A stretch of DNA of 40,172 nt, taken from the NCBI GenBank assembly GCA_947624555.1, contig CANQKW010000012.1, positions 1 to 40,172 on the forward strand. Direction: 5' to 3'. Made by a program: the position numbers and the translations under genes. Shown here piece by piece: positions 7,726-16,038 of the stretch. The DNA comes from an uncultured Clostridia bacterium. Its GTDB lineage: Bacteria; Bacillota; Clostridia; Oscillospirales; Ruminococcaceae. The notes beneath the pieces are model-generated. The model did no database searches and was not told where the DNA came from. It saw only the letters and a list, made by a program, of their open reading frames with translations. Numbering within the stretch: the first letter of the stretch is position 1; every line of letters begins with the position of its first letter.

Positions 7726-10137
7726 ATGCAATACGACCGTTTAATTACTATATCGACCGGCGCAAGCCGCCGCGCTACAATGTGGTTAGCACAAACGCTG
7801 CTTATTTCTGACTTGTGGGAAAAACTTAAAACCCCCGCGCGCGGCTCGGAAACCCTGGCGGAATATATGCAATATAAGAAATCCCAGCAGGACGACCTCA
7901 AGGACATCGGCGGGTTTGTCGGCGGCTCTTTAAGCGCGCCGCGTCGCAAAGCCGGCAATATTTCCGGCCGCGATATTGTGACGCTTGACCTCGACAATAT
8001 CCCCGCGGGCGGAACCGAGGACGTATTAAAGCGCGTCGGCGCCCTGGGGTGTGGTTATTGCGTATATAGCACGCGCAAGCACCAGCCCGCCGCGCCGCGG
8101 CTCCGCGTGCTTATTCCCCTTGACCGGACCGTTACGGCTGACGAATACGAACCGATCGCGCGCCGAATGGCTGAATATATCGGGCTTGAATTGGCTGACC
8201 CCACGACCTTTGAGGCGTCACGCCTTATGTATTGGCCCTCGTGTTGTTCTGATAGTCAATACGCATATATGGCCGAGGATAAGCCGCTTTTAAGCGCCGA
8301 CGGCGTGCTTGCTACTTATGCAGATTGGCACAATGTGACGTTGTGGCCGGCTATTCCGGGCCAGGCGGCAATGACGCGGCTTGCAGTTAAACAGGGCGAT
8401 CCCCTCGCCAAAAACGGCGTGGTGGGCGCTTTTTGCCGCGTGTATGATATTCACCGCGCGATGGATGAACTTTTGCCGGGGATTTACGAGGCCGTTGATA
8501 ATATGCCGGGGCGCTTTACATACCTGGGCGGTTCCACCACCGGCGGCGCGGTGCTTTACGACGAGGGAAAATTCTTGTATTCCCACCACGCAACGGACCC
8601 GTGCAGCAACCGGCTTGTGAACGCTTTCGACCTTGTGCGGCTGCACAAATTCGCGGATAAGGACGACGACGCACAGCCGAACACGCCCGCGAACCGCCTC
8701 CCCTCTTTCGCGGCAATGTGCGAATACGCTTGCGGGCTGCAAGAGGTGTCGGACCTTTTGAGCCGCGAACGCTACGAATCCGCGATAAAGGATTTTGACG
8801 GCGTGAACGCCACGGGCGCCGAGGCTCCGGAAAATTGGCTTGCTTTACTCACAAAGAATGAGCAGACGGGCGCAATAAAGGCCACGATCGACAACGTGCG
8901 CATTATCCTTGAACACGATCCGTTGCTTAAAGATAAATTCGCGCTGAATCGCTTTGCGGGGCGCGGCGAGGTTTTAGGCGTTTTGCCGTGGGATAACCAG
9001 GGGCGCCGGCGCTTGTGGAGCGATAACGACATAAGCGGCCTTTATTGGTATCTTGAAAAAGTTTACCGCATAAACAGCAATGGAAAGGTTGACGCCGCAC
9101 TTTCGCTGCACGCCAACGCGCACAGCTTTAACGAAATACAAGATATGCTTGAAAGCCTTAAAGGCGCGTGGGATGGCGTGCCGCGACTCGATACGCTTTT
9201 TATTGACTACCTCGGCGCGAAAGATACGGCATACAACCGCGCCGTAACGCGCAAGGCTTTCACGGCCGCCGTTGCGCGGGCAATGACGCCGGGGTGCAAG
9301 TTTGACAATATGCTTATTCTGGCCGGCGCGCAAGGGATCGGCAAAAGTACATTGCTTGATAAAATGTCGCACGGCTGGTTTAATGACAGCATAAGGACCT
9401 TTGAGGGCAAAGAGGCATCGGAGCTGCTGCAAGGTGTTTGGATCGTTGAGATTTCAGAGCTTGACGCGTTCCGGCGCACGGACGTTGCGCGAATTAAGCA
9501 ATTTTTAAGCTTGCGTTTTGACCGGTTCCGCGCTGCTTATGGGCGCAACGTCGAGGAGCGCCCGCGTTCGTGCGTATTTTTCGGCACGACTAACACAGCC
9601 GAATATCTGCAAGATACGACCGGAAACCGCCGCTTTTGGCCGGTAGACACCGGCGAACAGCCGCCGACAAAGAACGTGTGGCGCGATCTTGACGGCGAAA
9701 TAAACCAGATATGGGCCGAGGCCGTTATGCGCTGGCAAGCGGGCGAACCTTTATTCTTGACGGGGGCGGTTGAGGCTGACGCGCTGGAAAAGCAGGAAGA
9801 ACACCGCGAAACCTCCGGACGCGAGGGAATCGTTCGGGAATTTCTCGAAAGGAAAGTGCCGGACGATTGGGCGAAATGGCCGCTTGACAAACGCCGCCTT
9901 TTTTGGGGCGGGAATGTGCAAGAGGGTTATAACCTGGTAGACCGTGATCGTGTTTGTGCCGTGGAAATCTGGGTTGAGGCTTTCGGTGGGCAGATAAAAG
10001 AAATGCGAAACGCTGACACACGCGAATTGAACGCGATTATTTCAGCATTACCCGAATGGCGCAAATACCCTAATGTTTTAGGTTTTGGACCGTATGGCCC
10101 GCAACGTGGATTTATAAAAAACAACCTCAACAAATAA
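7726..10137 (+). CDS. Primase-helicase, VapE/virulence-associated E type
   Basis: This 803-aa protein combines a primase-like N-terminus with a VirE/VapE superfamily 3 helicase-like ATPase. The N-terminal region carries a DLDN acidic motif near residues 87-91 and an RVLIPLD strand, as in archaeo-eukaryotic primase folds. The C-terminal ATPase has Walker A AGAQGIGKST (about 534-543), a Walker B-like WIVEISELDAF, the arginine-rich RFRAAYGRNVEERPR, and FFGTTNTAEYLQDTTGNRRFW, the family signature. ATG 7726 is chosen over an upstream in-frame ATG at 7636 because AGGGGGGGG precedes it and 7636 would overlap the previous gene. It likely primes and unwinds phage DNA with the family A polymerase. Confidence 0.92.
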   Translation: MQYDRLITISTGASRRATMWLAQTLLISDLWEKLKTPARGSETLAEYMQYKKSQQDDLKDIGGFVGGSLSAPRRKAGNISGRDIVTLDLDNIPAGGTEDVLKRVGALGCGYCVYSTRKHQPAAPRLRVLIPLDRTVTADEYEPIARRMAEYIGLELADPTTFEASRLMYWPSCCSDSQYAYMAEDKPLLSADGVLATYADWHNVTLWPAIPGQAAMTRLAVKQGDPLAKNGVVGAFCRVYDIHRAMDELLPGIYEAVDNMPGRFTYLGGSTTGGAVLYDEGKFLYSHHATDPCSNRLVNAFDLVRLHKFADKDDDAQPNTPANRLPSFAAMCEYACGLQEVSDLLSRERYESAIKDFDGVNATGAEAPENWLALLTKNEQTGAIKATIDNVRIILEHDPLLKDKFALNRFAGRGEVLGVLPWDNQGRRRLWSDNDISGLYWYLEKVYRINSNGKVDAALSLHANAHSFNEIQDMLESLKGAWDGVPRLDTLFIDYLGAKDTAYNRAVTRKAFTAAVARAMTPGCKFDNMLILAGAQGIGKSTLLDKMSHGWFNDSIRTFEGKEASELLQGVWIVEISELDAFRRTDVARIKQFLSLRFDRFRAAYGRNVEERPRSCVFFGTTNTAEYLQDTTGNRRFWPVDTGEQPPTKNVWRDLDGEINQIWAEAVMRWQAGEPLFLTGAVEADALEKQEEHRETSGREGIVREFLERKVPDDWAKWPLDKRRLFWGGNVQEGYNLVDRDRVCAVEIWVEAFGGQIKEMRNADTRELNAIISALPEWRKYPNVLGFGPYGPQRGFIKNNLNK

Positions 10138-10139
10138 AT

Positions 10140-10399
10140 TCAACAATTCCGGAATTGTTGAGGGCGTATTCTCAACAATTTTTAACGATTTTGTAATTGT
10201 TGAACGGTTTGTTGAATGGTTTGTTGAACTATAAACCGCATTATAAAAACATTTGTTTTATTATCTCAACAATTCAACAATTTTTCCTATTGAGCATAAC
10301 GTATTAGACAATTAGGCGGAAAAATACCGCCTAATCGCCTAATGCGTGGCGTATGCCGCGCGCGTGCGCGTGCGCGAACTTTATTATAATATATTTTTG
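10140..10399. repeat. Noncoding iteron/palindrome repeat, copy 1 (candidate origin or control region)
   Basis: This 260-bp gap contains eight copies of TTGTTGA in both orientations: 10140, 10155, 10172, 10197, 10209, 10221, 10265 and 10274. Three of them lie at exact 12-bp spacing. A perfect 22-bp palindrome covers 10140-10161. A hairpin follows with 9-bp arms ATTAGGCGG (10311-10319) and CCGCCTAAT (10327-10335). Then comes an alternating GC stretch and an AT-rich end with TATAAT at 10385-10390. A second copy lies at 39697-39960; the first 88 bp are identical except for one base (10166 versus 39723). Direct plus inverted iterons next to a helicase gene fit a replication origin or a shared operator. 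Neither is proven. Confidence 0.8.
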
Positions 10400-10408
10400 G
10401 AGGTTTTT

Positions 10409-10702
10409 ATGCTTGAAAAAAACGTTGAGGCTTACTTTTGCCGCCAGGTGAAAGAACGATTGCACGGCAAAGCCTACAAGTTTACAAGCCCCGGAAATAA
10501 TGGGGTGCAGGACCGGATCGTTATAGTGCCTCCGAGTGGGCGGGTGTACTTTGTCGAACTTAAACGCCCCGGCGAAACGCCGCGGCCGCTGCAAAGGTTT
10601 GTACACGACGAAATGCGGAATATGGGGTGCGTGGTGCTGACGATCGACACCAAAAGCAAAGTTGACAGCTTTATTGAGGGGGTGCTGACGGGTGGAATAT
10701 AA
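10409..10702 (+). CDS. VRR-NUC domain nuclease
   Basis: This 97-aa protein matches the standalone VRR-NUC type of PD-(D/E)XK nuclease. The expected pieces are visible in order: GNNGVQDRIVIV with the metal-binding Asp, then VYFVELKRPGE (the ExK motif), LQRFVHDEMRNMG and CVVLTIDT. In phages this gene almost always precedes an SNF2-type helicase, as here, and the pair probably acts in recombination or repair of replicating DNA. ATG 10409 is chosen for its GGAGG (10399-10403). The stop overlaps the helicase start by 11 bases. Confidence 0.92.
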   Translation: MLEKNVEAYFCRQVKERLHGKAYKFTSPGNNGVQDRIVIVPPSGRVYFVELKRPGETPRPLQRFVHDEMRNMGCVVLTIDTKSKVDSFIEGVLTGGI

Positions 10703-12080
10703 ACCCCACAACTACCAGCAGCATTGCATCGACCGTGTTGTTGACGATGACGCGGTGGGCTTATTCTTGCGGCCGGGTTTGGGGAAAACCTCGATAACCT
10801 TAACCGCGATAAACGAATTAAAGCGGCACCGGTTCCGGATATGCAAGGCGCTTGTCGTGGCCCCGAAAAAAGTTGCGGATGGAACGTGGAGCAAAGAGGC
10901 CGCGAAATGGGATCACTTAAAGCACTTGCGCATTTCAAAGGTTTTAGGCACACAGACACAGCGAATAAAAGCGCTGAATACCCCCGCGGACGTGTATATT
11001 ATCAACCGTGAAAATATTCCGTGGTTGGTAGATTATTATAAGCAAGCGTGGCCGTTTGATATGGTGGTGCTTGACGAATCCACCAGCTTTAAGAACTCAC
11101 AAAGCAAGCGTTTTAAGGCGATGAAAATGGTGCGGCGGTTTTGCAAGAAAATTGTGCTTTTAACCGGCACGCCGTCCTCGCGCGGGCTTGAGGACCTTTG
11201 GGCGCAAGTGTTTTTATTGGACGGTGGGCAGCGGCTCGGAAAGACCTTGACGCAATACCGCGCAATGTATTTCGACCCCGACAAGCGCAACGCTACGCAG
11301 ATATGGAGTTACAAGCCGAAAGAGGACGCGGAAAAGGACGTTTTGGCGGCGATAAGCGACATTTGTATTGCAATGAAAGCCGAGGACTACCTGGAATTGC
11401 CGGATTGCATAGATCACGAAATCCCCGTTGTGCTTGACGAAACGGTGCAGCGGGAATATAACCGGTTTGAACGTGATTTGTTGTTATCCCTGGACGAGGG
11501 AACCTTAACGGCAATGACCGCCGGGGTGCTGACAAATAAGCTGCTGCAATTTTGTTCGGGCGCGTGTTATGACGCCGACAAAAACGTTGTACACATTCAC
11601 GATTGCAAGATTGATGCCTATTTGGAGCTTTTGGAGCGCATAGACGGCGAACCTTGCATAACCTTTTACGGCTTTCAGCACGACAAAGATCGTATTTGGG
11701 CGGCGCTGCAACGCCCCGAATTTAAGAAAAAGCGCGTGCGGGTGTATTCCGACACAAAGGACGAGGACGCCTGGAATAACGGCGAAATTGATATTTTGCT
11801 TGTGCATCCGTCAAGTTGTGCATACGGCTTGAATTTACAAGCGGGCGGGCGGCATATTATCTGGTTTACCCCGAATTGGAGCTTTGAGCTTAACGACCAG
11901 GGAAAATGCCGCTTGTGGCGCCAGGGTTCCCCGTATGATAAAATATACAACCATTTCCTCATTGTGCAAGGTTGCGTTGACGAGGACGTTATGGCCGCGA
12001 TCCAGGAAAGACAAAGCACACACGAAACCGTAATGAACGTGCTGAAAGCGCGTATTAAGAAAATCAAGGAGGGCAAATAA
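10692..12080 (+). CDS. SNF2-family DEAD-like helicase
   Basis: This 462-aa superfamily 2 ATPase of the phage SNF2 type has Walker A PGLGKTS (29-34), motif Ia VVAPKKV, the Walker B box LDES (127-130), motif III TGTPSS (158-163) and a C-terminal domain with YGLNLQAGGRHIIWFTPNW and QGKCRLWRQG (motifs V and VI). The start is GTG 10692, overlapping the VRR-NUC gene, and the first residues MEYKPHNYQQ align with the usual Q-motif region. It probably translocates on or remodels replicating DNA together with the nuclease. Confidence 0.93.
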   Translation: MEYKPHNYQQHCIDRVVDDDAVGLFLRPGLGKTSITLTAINELKRHRFRICKALVVAPKKVADGTWSKEAAKWDHLKHLRISKVLGTQTQRIKALNTPADVYIINRENIPWLVDYYKQAWPFDMVVLDESTSFKNSQSKRFKAMKMVRRFCKKIVLLTGTPSSRGLEDLWAQVFLLDGGQRLGKTLTQYRAMYFDPDKRNATQIWSYKPKEDAEKDVLAAISDICIAMKAEDYLELPDCIDHEIPVVLDETVQREYNRFERDLLLSLDEGTLTAMTAGVLTNKLLQFCSGACYDADKNVVHIHDCKIDAYLELLERIDGEPCITFYGFQHDKDRIWAALQRPEFKKKRVRVYSDTKDEDAWNNGEIDILLVHPSSCAYGLNLQAGGRHIIWFTPNWSFELNDQGKCRLWRQGSPYDKIYNHFLIVQGCVDEDVMAAIQERQSTHETVMNVLKARIKKIKEGK

Positions 12081-12081
12081 G

Positions 12082-12492
12082 ATGGCAGCAAGGGAATATT
12101 TGGAGCAATACAGAGCATTAGACCGGCAGCTTGACGCGAAAATTGAGCAAACCGAACGTTTACGCGAATTTCTGACGAGGACCAGCAGCGGCGGTTCCGC
12201 CGCGCATAGCCCCCAGCCGTATGACAAGGTGGGCGAAATTACCGCAAAAATCGTCGATATGGAGAATGAGGCCAACGAGCTTATAAACAAATTGCTTGAA
12301 ATGCAGATTGTTATTCGTGGCAGCATCGCCAGGATCACAGATGAAAGCGTCCGCAACGTGATTGAATTGCGATACTTGAACGGTTATTCTTTCGCAAAGA
12401 TCGCACGCACGGTTGACCGGAGTATGCGCACGGTGTTTTATAACCACGACAAGGGCATTACAATTCTTGAGGCAACGTGGGAAATTCTGTAA
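12082..12492 (+). CDS. Sigma-like late transcription regulator (DUF1492/ArpU type)
   Basis: This 136-aa protein has an N-terminal coiled coil (about residues 1-75) and a C-terminal helix-turn-helix resembling sigma region 4: NVIELRYLNGYSFAKIARTV, then a recognition helix around DRSMRTVFYNHDKGI. Proteins of this type sit immediately before the terminase genes in Firmicute phages, where relatives are thought to control late transcription. Here a consensus promoter preceded by five 11-bp iterons begins at its stop codon, so the iterons are a plausible binding site; that link is inference. Confidence 0.85.
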   Translation: MAAREYLEQYRALDRQLDAKIEQTERLREFLTRTSSGGSAAHSPQPYDKVGEITAKIVDMENEANELINKLLEMQIVIRGSIARITDESVRNVIELRYLNGYSFAKIARTVDRSMRTVFYNHDKGITILEATWEIL

Positions 12493-12546
12493 TTGCATAT
12501 AAATTGCATACAAATTGCATAAAGATTGCATATAAATTGCACTTGC
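12492..12546. repeat. Five tandem 11-bp iterons before the late promoter
   Basis: Units begin at 12492, 12503, 12514, 12525 and 12536. The core is ATTGCATA followed by a variable triplet; the last copy is degenerate (ATTGCACT). The 11-bp period places every core on roughly the same face of the helix. The array ends against the -35 element of a consensus promoter and lies just upstream of the small terminase gene. It may bind the sigma-like regulator encoded directly before it, or serve as a terminase packaging site. Confidence 0.85.
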
Positions 12547-12571
12547 AATTCATAGGAGTATGTGCTATAAT
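12543..12571 (+). promoter_or_regulatory. Putative late promoter
   Basis: The -35 element is TTGCAA (12543-12548), followed by 17 bp and TATAAT (12566-12571), with a TG one base upstream of the -10 (extended -10). It is the best promoter match in the left half of the window and faces the packaging and structural operon. The iteron array touches its -35. Confidence 0.8.
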
Positions 12572-12616
12572 GGTAGTGTGGATAATACGCCAAAAGAGCA
12601 TATATCCTCCACAAAG

Positions 12617-12656
12617 AGCGCGGCTTGTACGGCGGTTACGGGCCGCGCTTATTTTT
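12617..12656 (+). terminator. Leader terminator-like hairpin upstream of terS
   Basis: The arms AGCGCGGC (12617-12624) and GCCGCGCT (12642-12649) form an 8-bp GC-rich stem with a 17-nt loop, followed by TATTTTTT. It lies about 45-80 bases after the predicted transcription start and before the terS start. It could end the early transcript, or act as an attenuator requiring antitermination for late genes. Confidence 0.7.
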
Positions 12657-12675
12657 TGGGAAAGGGGTTATTACC

Positions 12676-13110
12676 GTGACAGCAAAGCAAAGACGGTTTG
12701 CAGACGAATATTTGATTGATTGTAACGCCACGCAAGCGGCTATTCGTGCGGGATATTCCCCGAAAACCGCCAGGCAGATTGGTGAACAAAACTTGTCAAA
12801 ACTTGACGTTAAGACCTACATTGACGCGCGGCTTGAGGAAATCAGCAGCAAGCGCATTGCCGGCAGCAAAGAGGTTATGGAATACTTGACCTCGGTAATG
12901 CGCGGCGAAAGCAGCGCCGAGGTTGTGGTTGTCGAGGGCGAGGGTGATGGCGTGTCTACGGCGCGCCGCGTTACAAAGGCCCCCGACGAAAAAGAGCGCT
13001 TAAAGGCGGCGGAGCTGATCGGCAAACGCTATGGACTTTTCAAAGATAGCGTTGATGTTGTCGGTGCGGTTCCGGTTGTTATTTCCGGTGGTGAAAACCT
13101 TGACGACTAA
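12676..13110 (+). CDS. terS: Terminase small subunit
   Basis: This 144-aa protein matches the terminase_2 small subunit family. The N-terminal helix-turn-helix is TAKQRRFADEYLIDCNATQAAIRAGYSPKTARQIGEQNL, described here by its key residues Q5, N18, T20, A22, G27 and Y28. The later region KEVMEYLTSVMRGE and KERLKAAELIGKRYGLF is the usual oligomerisation and C-terminal part. GTG 12676 is preferred, with AAAGGGG (12661-12667) as ribosome site; an upstream ATG at 12625 would put the leader hairpin inside the gene. It recognises phage DNA and recruits the large subunit. Confidence 0.92.
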   Translation: MTAKQRRFADEYLIDCNATQAAIRAGYSPKTARQIGEQNLSKLDVKTYIDARLEEISSKRIAGSKEVMEYLTSVMRGESSAEVVVVEGEGDGVSTARRVTKAPDEKERLKAAELIGKRYGLFKDSVDVVGAVPVVISGGENLDD

Positions 13111-14353
13111 CGAAAAGCGCTTGTATTTGCCGGATGTTGTCGGCAAAGGTTACGGCACGTTCTGGCGCTGCACAAAGCGTTTTCGTGTCTGCAAGGGGAG
13201 CCGCGCCAGCAAGAAAAGCGCCACGACGGCGTTAAATATCATTTGCCGCACTATGCAATACCCCGCGGCAAATACGCTGGTTGTGCGCAAGGTTTTTCGG
13301 ACGCTTAAAGACAGTTGCTTTGCGCAGCTCAAATGGGCGATCCACCGCCTCGGCGTCGAGGCGTGGTGGGATATAAAGGAAAGCCCCCTTGAAATGACGT
13401 ATAGACCGACAGGGCAAAAAATCCTTTTCCGCGGCCTTGACGACCCGCTTAAAGTCACGTCAATAACCGTCGAGGTGGGCGTTTTATGCTGGGTGTGGAT
13501 CGAGGAGGCTTACGAAATCAGCCGCGAGGCTGATTTTGATATGCTTAACGAATCCGTCCGCGGTGAGTGTCCGCCGGGCTTATTTAAGCAAATAACGCTT
13601 ACGTTCAACCCCTGGAATGAACACCATTGGATGAAAAAGCGCTTTTTCGACGCGCCGGACGCGGAAACGCTGGCGATCACCACAAATTACACTTGCAATG
13701 AGTGGTTAGACGACGCGGACCGGCGCGTTTTTGAGGATATGCGCGAACGCAACCCGCGGCGTTATCGTGTGGCGGGCCTCGGTGAATGGGGCATTGTGGA
13801 CGGTTTGGTTTATGAGAATTTCGAGGAAAAGCCGTTCAGCCTTGACGAAATAAGAGCATTAAAAAGCGTGCGTTCGGCTTTCGGGCTTGACTACGGCTAT
13901 ACGAACGACCCCACGGCCTTTGTGGCGCTGCTTATTGACACCAGCGCGCGCACGATATGGGTTTTTGATGAAATCTACGAACGCGGAATGAGCAACGAGC
14001 GCATTGCGGAGGCGATAATCAAGGCGGGCTATGCGAAAGAAAAAATAAGAGCTGACAGCGCGGAGCCGAAAAGCACCGCGCGTTTGTATTCCCTGGGGCT
14101 TTCCCGCATTGAGGCGGCGCGCAAGGGAAAAGACAGCATAAACAACGGCATTGATTTTATACAAGACTACAAAATATTTATTCATCCCCGGTGCGTGAAT
14201 TTCATAACCGAAATATCAAATTACACCTGGGACACGGACAGCAAGACCGGGCAAAAGATAAACAAGCCCATTGACGATTTTAACCACCTTATGGACGCTA
14301 TGCGTTACGCGCTTGAGGACTTTATGAAACCGGCGCATTTCAGCTTTGAATGA
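13091..14353 (+). CDS. terL: Terminase large subunit (PBSX type)
   Basis: This is the packaging motor ATPase and nuclease. The N-terminal ATPase contains VCKGSRASKKSATTALN (Walker A-like), LVVRKVFRTLKDS, the Walker B segment CWVWIEEAYE and the coupling motif ITLTFNPW. The nuclease domain has SAFGLDYGYTNDPTA, IRADSAEPKS and a late DDFNHLMDAMRYAL, which supply the acidic residues. The frame opens at ATG 13031, inside terS, but homologues usually begin near KRLYLPDVVGKG, so GTG 13091 is a more likely start. The exact start is uncertain. Confidence 0.93.
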   Translation: MKTLTTNEKRLYLPDVVGKGYGTFWRCTKRFRVCKGSRASKKSATTALNIICRTMQYPAANTLVVRKVFRTLKDSCFAQLKWAIHRLGVEAWWDIKESPLEMTYRPTGQKILFRGLDDPLKVTSITVEVGVLCWVWIEEAYEISREADFDMLNESVRGECPPGLFKQITLTFNPWNEHHWMKKRFFDAPDAETLAITTNYTCNEWLDDADRRVFEDMRERNPRRYRVAGLGEWGIVDGLVYENFEEKPFSLDEIRALKSVRSAFGLDYGYTNDPTAFVALLIDTSARTIWVFDEIYERGMSNERIAEAIIKAGYAKEKIRADSAEPKSTARLYSLGLSRIEAARKGKDSINNGIDFIQDYKIFIHPRCVNFITEISNYTWDTDSKTGQKINKPIDDFNHLMDAMRYALEDFMKPAHFSFE

Positions 14354-14390
14354 ATGGTTGCGGCTGCTTACGTCGGCCGCCGCATTATAT

Positions 14391-14465
14391 TTGGGCGTCG
14401 TCGAGTGGTAAAGACAACGGGCTTTGACCCCGTGAACGCTGGTTCAAATCCAGCCGTCCAAACCA
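14391..14465 (+). tRNA. tRNA-Gln (anticodon UUG), CCA encoded
   Basis: A full cloverleaf can be drawn. The acceptor arm is TTGGGCG (14391-14397) pairing with CGTCCAA, with one G-U. The D stem GTC/GAC has a GG-containing loop. The anticodon stem ACGGG/CCCGT has loop CTTTGAC, so the anticodon is TTG, reading CAA. The variable loop is GAAC. The T stem GCTGG/CCAGC has loop TTCAAAT. Discriminator A is at 14462 and CCA at 14463-14465. It lies between terL and the portal gene, an unusual place for a lone tRNA, and would be cotranscribed with the late operon. Confidence 0.85.
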
Positions 14466-14491
14466 AAATAAACGTGTGAGGAGGCGCACAA

Positions 14492-16024
14492 GTGATCGAA
14501 TTGAATTTATTTCCGGGCGTCGATACCGAGGACGTGCGCCGGAAAATGGCCGCGAATATTAAACCGGGGCTTTCGGACCTTGAATTTATTGAAAAGGAAA
14601 TTGCGCGTTGGCTTGCAAGCGATGAACGCAAAAAGCAGATTATGGCCGAGGCCTACTATGACGGCGATCAAGAAATTTTGCGCCGCAAGCGTCAAGCGGT
14701 GGGCGAAAACGGCGAATTGCAGGAAATAAAATATTTGCCGAATAACCGCATTGTTGATAATCAATACGCAAAAATGATCGACCAAAAGGCAAATTATCTT
14801 TTGGGGCGCCCGGTGACGTTCGACACCGACAACACCGCGTATGGTGAGGCGCTTTCGCGCGTGTTTAACAAGCGCGTACAACGCACGCTTAAAATTGTTG
14901 CGGAAAAAGCCCTTATTGGCGGCAAATCGTGGGTTTTCCCCTACTACAACAGCAACGGGGAATTTTCTTTCAGCGTGCTTGCGGCCGAGGAGGTTTTGCC
15001 GTTCTGGGCTGATACCGCGCACACCGACCTTGACGCGGCGGTGCATTATTTCCCCGTGTATGAGTATGACGAAAACGGCAAAGAACGCATTGTAAACAAG
15101 GTTGAGATATTCGACGCAAACGGCGTGCAGCGTTACATCTGGCAAAACGGCCACCTCGTTTTTGATAACGACGCCACCTCCGGACCGTATGCCGCCACCG
15201 TTGATAAGGACGGAAAGCCCGTGCCGCTGAATTGGCAGCGCATACCGCTTGTGTGCTTTAAGTCGAACCATCGCGAACGCACATTGCTTTCCCGCGTTAA
15301 GTGCCTCCAGGACGCCCTCAATTTGCTTTTGTCCGATTTTGTCAACAATATGAATGAGGACGTACACAGCACAATTCTTGTCATAAAGAATTATGACGGG
15401 GAGAACCTGGGCGAATTTCGGCGCAATATTGCGACCTACGGCGCTATAAAGATACGCGACTTTGACGGCTCCAACGGCGGCGTTGATACTCTCAAAATCG
15501 AGGTGAACGCCGCGAATTATCAACTTGTGCTTGACGCGCTGAAAAAGGCGATAATTGAAAACGCGCGCGGCTTTGACGCGAAAGACGAAAGGCTTTCCGG
15601 AACCCCTAACGAATTGAACATCCGTTCTATGTACTCTGACATAGACCTTGACGCAAACACAATGGAAACCGAATTTCAAGCGGCTTTCGAGGACCTTTTA
15701 TTTTTCGTCAACGCCTATTTGTCGAATAGCGGCGCGGGCAATTTTGAGGGCGTCGAGGTTACGGCTATATTTAACCGTGATATTCTGGTGAATGAATCCG
15801 AGGCTATTGATAATTGCGGAAAGTCGCAAGGCATAATAAGCAAAGAAACGATCGTGCGCCAGCATCCGTGGGTTGACGACCCGGAGGAGGAATTGCGCCG
15901 CATAGACGACGAGGCACAAAAAGCGGCGGCCGAGGCGGACGCTTACCGCGATGCTTTTGAAAATCCGCCCGACGCTGAAAACGCCGCGGGCGGCATTTCC
16001 CAAAAGGCGGACGGCGCCGTTTAG
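14492..16024 (+). CDS. Portal protein (SPP1 gp6-like)
   Basis: This 510-aa portal protein forms the dodecameric DNA gate at one head vertex. SPP1_Gp6-like signatures are an N-terminal YYDGDQEILRRKR stretch, the VDNQYAKMIDQKANYLLGRPV segment (given by key residues N87, Y89, K91, D94 and G101), and IPLVCFKSN with a long central helix around LSDFVNNMNEDVH. The C-terminus is acidic and alanine-rich. The start is GTG 14492 with GGAGG at 14479-14483. It follows terL and the tRNA and precedes the MuF protein, the standard head order. Confidence 0.95.
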   Translation: MIELNLFPGVDTEDVRRKMAANIKPGLSDLEFIEKEIARWLASDERKKQIMAEAYYDGDQEILRRKRQAVGENGELQEIKYLPNNRIVDNQYAKMIDQKANYLLGRPVTFDTDNTAYGEALSRVFNKRVQRTLKIVAEKALIGGKSWVFPYYNSNGEFSFSVLAAEEVLPFWADTAHTDLDAAVHYFPVYEYDENGKERIVNKVEIFDANGVQRYIWQNGHLVFDNDATSGPYAATVDKDGKPVPLNWQRIPLVCFKSNHRERTLLSRVKCLQDALNLLLSDFVNNMNEDVHSTILVIKNYDGENLGEFRRNIATYGAIKIRDFDGSNGGVDTLKIEVNAANYQLVLDALKKAIIENARGFDAKDERLSGTPNELNIRSMYSDIDLDANTMETEFQAAFEDLLFFVNAYLSNSGAGNFEGVEVTAIFNRDILVNESEAIDNCGKSQGIISKETIVRQHPWVDDPEEELRRIDDEAQKAAAEADAYRDAFENPPDAENAAGGISQKADGAV

Positions 16025-16038
16025 ATTGGCGGTGACGT

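Noticed and set aside
12492-12546. CRISPR array
   Set aside because: 11-bp units in direct contact, with no unique spacers. They are iterons.
14507-15679. Long - strand open frame (390 codons) under the portal gene
   Set aside because: It is the antisense of a clear SPP1-like portal gene, has no family motifs and no ribosome site. GC-rich codon use in the real gene keeps the opposite frame open.
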